Assembly (NCBI GenBank): GCA_964611585.1
Contig: CAZTAK010000053.1
Location: 1 to 19,653, forward strand
Length of the DNA stretch: 19,653 nucleotides
Reading direction: 5' to 3'
Origin: CAZTAK01 sp964611585
Lineage (GTDB): Bacteria; Pseudomonadota; Alphaproteobacteria; SHVP01
How positions within the stretch are numbered: the stretch's first letter is position 1; each line of letters starts with the position of its first letter. The position numbers were made by a program, and so were the translations under genes. Positions 14,451 through 19,653 of this stretch are shown here, piece by piece. The notes below the pieces were generated by a model that was not told the origin of the DNA, did not search any database, and saw only the letters and a list, made by a program, of their open reading frames with translations.

Positions 14451-16017
14451 TCGTTCTCGGCCGTGTCCCGCTGCAACGGGCTTTCCAGCGCGTTATCAGT
14501 TTGTTGATGGGTATCGATAATTTCGCGATAGCCTGCGCCGGTCCGTCGATGGGCATCGACAATTTCGCGATAACTGGTGCCGGACTGAATTATCGGTTCG
14601 ATCTCCGAAAACATCTTACGATAGCTGTTATTGGCAAGAACGAGTCGCGAATCAGAATCAAACAACACAAACCCGTCGCACAACGCCTCGATGGCATCAT
14701 TCAATTGGTCGCGCGCCGTTTGCGCCCGCGCCTCCGCTTCGATTTGAGCGGTGATGTCGGTTCCGGTGCCGAGGCAGCCCAAAAACCGGCCGTCGCTCGA
14801 AAATATGGGCGAACCAGAGATCTGAAGATCGCGGCTGCCCATTCCCGGAATTACCGCCCGAAAGGTGATCATGCGGAACGCTTCCCGCGCCGTTGTTGCC
14901 GCTTCGTACTGGGCAAACGTGTCTTCGTTGCCGGCACCACTCATGATTTCTTCGCACCGGCGGCCGATCGCGGTTGCAGCATCGTAGGGCCGATTGTCCC
15001 AAGCGGATCGATCGGACAGGTAGGTCAGGCGCAGGTCGGCATCCTTTTCCCAAAGCCAGTCTGACGCCGTTTCGGCGAAGCCGCAAAACCGCGCCTCGCT
15101 TTGCGCCAATGCCTTGACGGTGTCTTCGCGGCGGCGGCTTGCCCGGACGATCGAACGGCCAAATACAAACACCACGAAGATTGCTAACGCCGCGGGCAAA
15201 GTCGCAAACAGAAACGGCTTGATATTGCGGGTGCGCCAAACCGAAACGACATGATCGCGGAAAGAACCGACCGCAAGAACCAGAGAATAGCGTTCAAGCC
15301 TCATCCACGCCGCAAGAGCGCGAGTTTCGCCATCGGCCGACCGGACCTCGGACAGGAGCCCGCGTGGCGTCAACTCACGGGCGATCTCGCCAGCCAGGAC
15401 GCGGCCCAACTCGGCTCCGCATGAAACCGTCGGATCCTCGGTCCATTCAAGCCATACCTCGCCGCCGGGCCACATCAGCAGCACGCGGGAGACCTCGGGC
15501 AGATCGAGCCGATCCCACCAACTCAAGAACGGGGCGATCGAAAATACGATCCCCACCACGCGCCGCGGACTGTCCCCGACCGCCGCCGCTGCATAGACCA
15601 AGCCGGCATACCATTTGCCGTTCAATTCGAAGGGTAGGGTCAAAACCGGAGTACCCGTCTCGGCCCAGACGTCCACGGCGGCGCGGAACATGTCCTCGGG
15701 GATCTGGACCCCCGACCCCACGATCGGGTCTGCGCCTCGTTCAGCCCTTGTACCACCAACGATTCAATCTGCGGGTTGCTGCTGGTAATAAATCGGAGGT
15801 GGACGATTTCGCCTTCGCCACTGGAGGGACGGTCTGTCTCGGCCTGCAATAGTGCCATGATCTCGTACAAGAAATTGTCGATTGGCACGATGGCCTGTGC
15901 GGCGGTGGCACGGAGGCTCGCCCCGGCTTCCCCTTCCACCGCCACAAGACTCCGCCAGTCCCACAGGCCCAGCGCGGTCACCCAAAACGCGGCAATGAAC
16001 AGGCCGAGAAAAAGCAT
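14447..16017 (-). pseudogene. Membrane-anchored PAS-domain sensor protein, frameshifted, without output domain
   Basis: The ATG at 16017 opens an N-terminal TM helix (MLFLGLFIAAFWVTALGLW). A periplasmic sensor region follows, then a second TM (FLFATLPAALAIFVVFVFG), a short charged linker, PAS domain 1 (SEARFCGFAETASDWLWEKD … GTDITAQIEAEARAQ) and the start of PAS domain 2 (LNDAIEALCDGFVLFDSDSRLVLANNSYRKMF). The frame switches at about 15719-15737, where one base is missing; repaired, the protein is about 523 aa. After PAS 2 begins, the sequence passes into a 14-aa tandem duplication and stops. The histidine kinase or GGDEF/EAL domain usual after such a layout is absent. The gene is tail-to-tail with hspQ, with overlapping stops. 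It may be a truncated signalling gene; no partner regulator is visible nearby. Confidence 0.72.
14501..14584 (-). repeat. 42-bp tandem duplication at the 3' end of the PAS gene
   Basis: Two adjacent in-frame units, 14501-14542 and 14543-14584, match at 32 of 42 positions. On the minus strand they encode 14-aa units: SGTSYREIVDAHRR, then TGAGYREIIDTHQQ. The shared core is YREI(V/I)D(A/T)H. Unit length is a multiple of three, so the frame is kept. Confidence 0.85.
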
Positions 16018-16432
16018 GCGGCGCCGAAAGCTGTGCGCACGCCGAATTGACCAACCGCCGCGCCGCGCACCTCTGGTATTCGTGCTCGCTTCCGTCGTTA
16101 TTGGACCCCAACAATAACGCGAACCGGGCTCGAGGGGCCGGGGTGCCTCCGGATGGCCCCAACTGTCCCGGCCCCTGCCGTACGCGGGCGGGACACCAAG
16201 CCCCTCCCCCGTAATTGATTTAGACGAGGGAGAGTAAAGGCGTCGTTTAGAACGTCCCAAATTGAAGACTTGGCGTCATCTTATCGGAATCCAACCGCCT
16301 CCGGGGTCGGAGAATGGCGGAAATGTTCAGGGCCGGAAATTGATGGCCCCGCCGCGGTATGCTATGCCCCCCCGGGACGCGCCAGCGGGTGCCCGCAAGA
16401 CCGCCCTTCCCCCTGCCCTCCCGGAACCGCCC
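16018..16432. promoter_or_regulatory. 415-bp divergent intergenic region, PAS sensor / cysK
   Basis: No gene is recognised here. Each flanking frame stays open far into it: the PAS frame back to 16260 and the cysK frame back to 16262. The extra residues are Pro/Arg/Gly-rich and do not look like family sequence, so I treat both as leader. An A/T-richer patch lies at about 16208-16285. A weak promoter candidate for cysK is TTGATG (16340-16345), 17 bp, TATGCC (16363-16368), about 65 nt before the ATG. No riboswitch, such as a SAM or cysteine leader, was recognised by eye. Confidence 0.3.
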
Positions 16433-17434
16433 ATGGATATACGCAACGGCCTCGTCGAAACCATCGGAAATACACCGATGATCCGGCTTTCGCGCCTTTC
16501 GGACATGACCGGCTGTGAAATCCTGGGCAAGGCGGAATTCTTGAACCCGGGCGGCTCGGTCAAGGACCGGGCGGCGCTATACATCATCCGCGATGCGCTC
16601 GACCGCGGCCTGTTGCGCCCGGGCGGCATCATCGTCGAGGGAACCGCCGGCAATACCGGGATCGGCCTCGCCCTGGTCGGCAACGCGATGGGGTTCCGCT
16701 CGGTGATCGTGATTCCCGAGACCCAGAGCCAAGAAAAAATGGACATGCTGGCGCTGTGCGGCGCCGACGTGCGCGCCGTTCCCGCCGTCCCCTACAAGGA
16801 CGAGAACAACTACGTCAAATTGTCGGGGCGCATCGCCGAGGAGCTCAACACGACCGAACCGAATGGCGCGATCTGGGCCAACCAGTTCGACAACGTCGCC
16901 AACCGGCGAGCGCACTACGAGACCACGGGACCGGAAATCTGGGAACAATCCGGCGGCAAGGTGGACGCCTTCGTCTGTTCAGTCGGCACCGGCGGTTCGC
17001 TGGCCGGCATCGGCAGTTATCTCAAAGAACAGCGTCGCGACATCCGCATCGTGCTCGCCGATCCGATGGGGGCCGCGCTCTATCACTATTACAAGCACGG
17101 TGAACTCAGGTCCGAGGGGGACTCGATCACCGAGGGCATCGGCCAAGGGCGCGTGACCCGCAACCTCGAAGGGGCGCCGGTGGACGACGCCTACCAGATC
17201 TCCGACGCCGAGGCCCTGCCGCTCGTGTTCGACATGATCGAGTACGATGGGCTGGTGCTGGGCGGATCGAGCGGCATCAACATCGCCGGTGCGCTTCGCC
17301 TCGCCAAGGACCTCGGCCGCGGCCACACCATCGTGACGCTGTTGTGCGACTTCGGCACGCGCTATCAAAGCAAGATGTTCAATCCCGAATTTCTGCGCGA
17401 AAAGGACCTGCCGGTGCCCAACTGGCTGGACTGA
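16433..17434 (+). CDS. cysK: Cysteine synthase (O-acetylserine sulfhydrylase), PLP-dependent
   Basis: Fold-type II PLP enzyme of 333 aa that joins sulfide to O-acetylserine to make cysteine in the cytoplasm. The PLP Schiff-base Lys44 is in NPGGSVKDRA, the substrate-binding loop is TAGNTG (71-76, where E. coli CysK has TSGNTG), the phosphate-binding loop is GTGGSLAG (186-193), and GGSSGIN (278-284) holds the pyridine-ring Ser. These fit CysK/CysM; cystathionine beta-synthase cannot be fully excluded because of the TAGNTG loop and the somewhat long C-terminus. The start ATG at 16433 gives a typical N-terminus (NGLVETIGNTPMIRL). The frame is open 57 codons further upstream. alaX starts 4 bp after the stop, so the genes form an operon with alaX, sseA and probably metC. 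Confidence 0.92.
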   Translation: MDIRNGLVETIGNTPMIRLSRLSDMTGCEILGKAEFLNPGGSVKDRAALYIIRDALDRGLLRPGGIIVEGTAGNTGIGLALVGNAMGFRSVIVIPETQSQEKMDMLALCGADVRAVPAVPYKDENNYVKLSGRIAEELNTTEPNGAIWANQFDNVANRRAHYETTGPEIWEQSGGKVDAFVCSVGTGGSLAGIGSYLKEQRRDIRIVLADPMGAALYHYYKHGELRSEGDSITEGIGQGRVTRNLEGAPVDDAYQISDAEALPLVFDMIEYDGLVLGGSSGINIAGALRLAKDLGRGHTIVTLLCDFGTRYQSKMFNPEFLREKDLPVPNWLD

Positions 17435-17438
17435 ACCG

Positions 17439-18149
17439 ATGACCGAAAACCTGTACGCCAATGACGCTTACCTCAAATCCTGCGAGGCCACGGTAACCGC
17501 GGCCGCCGAGGGCGCGGTCGAACTCGACCGCACGGTGTTCTACGCCGCGGGCGGCGGCCAGCCCGGCGACACCGGCCGGCTGGTTTGGGCCGAGGGCGCG
17601 GCACACGTCACCGACACCCGCAAGGGAACCGCGCCCGGACAAGTCGTTCATGTGCTCGAAGATGGCGCCGCCGCTCCGCCGGTGGGCACCACGGTTACCG
17701 CCGAGATCGACTGGGACCGGCGGTTCCGGCTGATGCGAATGCACACGGCGATGCACCTGTTGTCGGCGGTGGCGCCCTATCCGGTGACCGGCGGCCAGGT
17801 CGGCGACGGCAAGGGCCGGCTCGATTTCGACATTCCCGAGGCGATTCTCGACAAGGAAACCGTCACCAGCGAACTGAACGCCCTGGTCGAAGCGGATCAC
17901 CCGGTTACCGAGGAATGGATTACCGACGAGGAGCTGGCGGCCGCCCAGCCGGACCTGGTCAAGACTCTGTCGGTCAAGCCGCCCGCGGGCACGGGCCGGG
18001 TGCGGCTGTTGCGAATCGGCGATTCGATCGATCTTCAGCCTTGCGGCGGTACGCATGTGCTGCGCACCGGTGAAATCGGACGCCTGCGGGTGCGTAAAAT
18101 TGAAAAGAAGGGCCGCCAGAACCGCCGTGTGTCGATCGAGTTCGAATAG
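17439..18149 (+). CDS. alaX: Alanyl-tRNA editing protein (AlaX family)
   Basis: Stand-alone homologue of the alanyl-tRNA synthetase editing domain, 236 aa. It hydrolyses mischarged Ser-tRNA(Ala), and in some members Gly-tRNA(Ala). The zinc site is complete: His102 and His106 in MHTAMHLL (HxxxH), and Cys202 with His206 in QPCGGTHV. The N-terminal FYAAGGGQPGDTG segment is the usual subdomain with the conserved Gly-rich turn. The size suits the AlaX-M type. There is no aminoacylation domain. It begins 4 bp after the cysK stop and lies 15 bp before sseA, so it is cotranscribed with cysteine enzymes. A link through serine, the precursor of O-acetylserine and also the mischarged amino acid, is an attractive inference. 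Confidence 0.92.
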   Translation: MTENLYANDAYLKSCEATVTAAAEGAVELDRTVFYAAGGGQPGDTGRLVWAEGAAHVTDTRKGTAPGQVVHVLEDGAAAPPVGTTVTAEIDWDRRFRLMRMHTAMHLLSAVAPYPVTGGQVGDGKGRLDFDIPEAILDKETVTSELNALVEADHPVTEEWITDEELAAAQPDLVKTLSVKPPAGTGRVRLLRIGDSIDLQPCGGTHVLRTGEIGRLRVRKIEKKGRQNRRVSIEFE

Positions 18150-18164
18150 AATCGGGAGCACCCC

Positions 18165-19007
18165 ATGATCTTCGGCCCGCTCGTTAGTGCCGGCTGGCTC
18201 GCCGCGAACCTCTCGGGCGGCGACGTGCGTGTTCTCGACGGATCGTGGTACCCGCCGGTGCAGAACCGTGACTCGAAGGCCGAGTTTGCGGCCGGCCATA
18301 TTCCCGGCGCGCAGTTCTTCGACATCGATGAAATCGCCGACAGGACGAGCACCCTGCCGCACATGATCCCGACCGCCGACGAGTTCGGCACGGCCGCCGG
18401 CGCGCTCGGCATCGGCAACGGGCACAGGATCGTCGTCTATGACGGCATCGGCCTGCAATCGGCGGCGCGGGTGTGGTGGACGTTCAGGGTCTTCGGCCAC
18501 GACGCCGTGGCGGTGCTCGACGGCGGACTGCCCGCCTGGACCGCGGCCGCAGGCGCGCTCGAATCAGAAACGCGGAGGCCGCAACCCGAGACGTTCGAAA
18601 CCCGCCTGCGGCCCGAAATGATCGCCGGCCTCGACCGGGTTCGCGCCACCGTCGAGAGCGGCGGCGAACAGGTTCTGGATGCACGCGGGGCCGGACGCTT
18701 CAACGGCAGCGATCCGGAAACACGCGCGGGCGTGCGCTCCGGCCACATCCCGGGCAGCCTGTCGCTCCCCTTTGGCGACCTGCTGGACCCGGAAACGCAG
18801 ACGGTGCGCGATGCGGATTCGTTGCGCGCAACCTTCGCCGCCGCGCGGGTGCGCGACGGCACGCCCATCATCACGACCTGCGGCTCGGGCATCACCGCGT
18901 GCATCCTGGCGCTCGGACTCGAACTGACCGGGCGCAAGGATGTCGCCGTCTACGACGGCTCGTGGACCGAATGGGGCGGGCGCACGGATACGCCGGTCGA
19001 GACCTGA
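18165..19007 (+). CDS. sseA: 3-mercaptopyruvate sulfurtransferase (two rhodanese domains)
   Basis: Protein of 280 aa with an inactive N-terminal rhodanese domain (VLDGSWY…GHIPGAQFFDID…YDGIGLQSAARVWW) and a C-terminal catalytic one (LDARGAGRF.G…GHIPGSLSLPF…). The active-site loop is CGSGITA with Cys239. This CGSG(V/I)TA form marks mercaptopyruvate sulfurtransferase rather than thiosulfate sulfurtransferase (CRKGVTA type). It transfers sulfur from 3-mercaptopyruvate, a transamination product of cysteine, to thiols or cyanide. GGGAG at 18154-18158 sits 6 nt before the ATG. Its position behind cysK fits cysteine-sulfur turnover. A terminator-like stem overlaps its stop codon. Confidence 0.93.
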   Translation: MIFGPLVSAGWLAANLSGGDVRVLDGSWYPPVQNRDSKAEFAAGHIPGAQFFDIDEIADRTSTLPHMIPTADEFGTAAGALGIGNGHRIVVYDGIGLQSAARVWWTFRVFGHDAVAVLDGGLPAWTAAAGALESETRRPQPETFETRLRPEMIAGLDRVRATVESGGEQVLDARGAGRFNGSDPETRAGVRSGHIPGSLSLPFGDLLDPETQTVRDADSLRATFAAARVRDGTPIITTCGSGITACILALGLELTGRKDVAVYDGSWTEWGGRTDTPVET

Positions 19008-19024
19008 AGATCAGCGATCTTTTT
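19006..19024 (+). terminator. Possible rho-independent terminator after sseA
   Basis: AAGATC (19007-19012), loop AGC, GATCTT (19016-19021) with T-run 19020-19024. The stem begins at the last base of the sseA stop codon. It is AT-rich and short, and the T-run is only five long, so it may be a weak attenuator between sseA and metC. Confidence 0.35.
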
Positions 19025-19084
19025 CGCCGGACTCCGACCCCCCCCCGCTAGCGTCTGCCCGGCGGCAATGCCATAGTGCGCGCC

Positions 19085-19653
19085 ATGAAAGAAGACACAA
19101 AAATCGTCGAAGCGGGGCGCAACCCGAAAGCCTTCAAAGGCGCCGTCAATCCGCCAGTCTATCACGTCTCGACCGTGCTGGTGGACAGTGTCGAGGATTG
19201 GCAGCGGCGGCGCGACAAGGACGAGCGCACCATGATCTATGGCCGCGCCGGCACGCCCACGAGCTATGCCTTCGAAGACGCCGTGGCGGAGCTGGAAGGG
19301 GCGGCGGGCTGCATGTCCTTTCCGTCCGGATTGGCCGCGATTGCAGGGGCGCTGCTGGCGTTTTCCAAGTCTGACGAACATATGCTGGTGACCGACTCGA
19401 TCTACACCCCGACGCGCCGGCTGTGCGACGAAGTTCTCACGGACTTCGGCGTCGAGGTGACCTACTACGACCCGATGATCGGCGGCGCTATCGGCGAACT
19501 CATGCGCGACAACACGACGGTCGTGTTTACCGAATCGCCCGGTTCGCTCACCTTCGAAGTGCAAGACCTTCCCGCGATCGCCGCCGCGGCGCACGAAAAA
19601 GGTGCGAAAGTTCTGATCGACAACACCTGGGCATCGCCGTTGTTCTTCAAGCC
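19085..19653 (+). CDS. metC: Cystathionine beta-lyase (MetC-like), partial, cut by window end
   Basis: An open frame from ATG 19085 runs off the window edge; 189 residues are visible of a protein usually near 390. It is a fold-type I PLP enzyme of the Cys/Met metabolism family, which cleaves cystathionine to homocysteine, pyruvate and ammonia. Visible marks are the Tyr-Gly-Arg PLP-phosphate segment (MIYGRAGTPT), the SFPSGLAAI turn, TDSIYTPTRRLCDEVL, the Glu-Ser-Pro-Gly (TESPGS) motif, and LIDNTWASPLFFKP with the PLP-binding Asp. The Lys that binds PLP lies beyond the edge. The wording of the motifs fits MetC better than MetB or MetZ, but the call rests on half a protein. The gap from sseA is 77 bp and includes a run of nine C (19038-19046). 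No good Shine-Dalgarno is seen. Confidence 0.88.
   Translation, partial: MKEDTKIVEAGRNPKAFKGAVNPPVYHVSTVLVDSVEDWQRRRDKDERTMIYGRAGTPTSYAFEDAVAELEGAAGCMSFPSGLAAIAGALLAFSKSDEHMLVTDSIYTPTRRLCDEVLTDFGVEVTYYDPMIGGAIGELMRDNTTVVFTESPGSLTFEVQDLPAIAAAAHEKGAKVLIDNTWASPLFFK

Noticed and set aside
16018..16432. SAM or cysteine-responsive riboswitch upstream of cysK
   Set aside because: No recognisable conserved core or set of paired stems could be found by eye. A covariance-model scan would be decisive and was not possible.
17379..18500. 373-codon open frame on the minus strand opposite alaX and sseA
   Set aside because: It lies wholly opposite cysK end, alaX and sseA, which have clear catalytic motifs. 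Its translation is low-complexity Arg/His/Gly, typical of an antisense frame in GC-rich DNA.
19038..19046. Run of nine C as a phase-variation tract
   Set aside because: It lies between genes, about 38 bp upstream of metC, and not in a coding frame. A single homopolymer is weak evidence in GC-rich DNA.

Overview
The window is GC-rich, densely coded bacterial chromosome with short intergenic gaps. The gene content suggests an alphaproteobacterium, perhaps of the Rhodospirillales/Rhodobacterales kind: an HspQ protein with the alphaproteobacterial C-terminal tail, a BadI-type ring hydrolase, and a cysK-alaX-sseA-metC sulfur cluster. This assignment is inference. I see no rRNA, tRNA, CRISPR array, insertion sequence or phage gene.

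Layout. (1) 15-4075, all minus strand: an MFS transporter, an APH-fold small-molecule kinase, a frameshifted lipoprotein and a second paralogous kinase. The first three are spaced tightly enough to be one operon. (2) 4204-5824, plus: a nicotinamidase (pncA), then an EamA/DMT exporter. (3) 5943-9317, minus: an acyl-CoA synthetase, a BadI-like 2-ketocyclohexanecarboxyl-CoA hydrolase and a twice-frameshifted beta-keto acid cleavage enzyme (BKACE, DUF849). Together they look like a small catabolic cluster for an alicyclic or beta-keto acid. (4) 9434-13587, plus: a 5'-truncated methyltransferase remnant with an in-frame stop, then two paralogous FAD-dependent oxidoreductases with a DEDDh exonuclease between them. 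(5) 13625-14450: a divergent pair, single-domain rhodanese (minus) and HspQ (plus). (6) 14447-16017, minus: a membrane-bound PAS sensor with a frameshift, a 42-bp tandem duplication at its 3' end and no visible output domain. (7) 16433-19653, plus: cysteine synthase, AlaX-type tRNA editing protein, 3-mercaptopyruvate sulfurtransferase and the start of cystathionine beta-lyase, which runs off the window edge. This is a sulfur amino acid cluster.

Two things stand out. First, five lesions fall in four genes: four single-base frameshifts plus one nonsense codon. The other genes are clean. This means either gene decay or residual indel errors in the assembly. Second, two duplicated gene pairs share the same layout, paralogue - unrelated gene - paralogue. 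I found no convincing wholly new defence or mobile system. The most original candidate is the ligase/BadI/BKACE cluster facing the flavoprotein pair.
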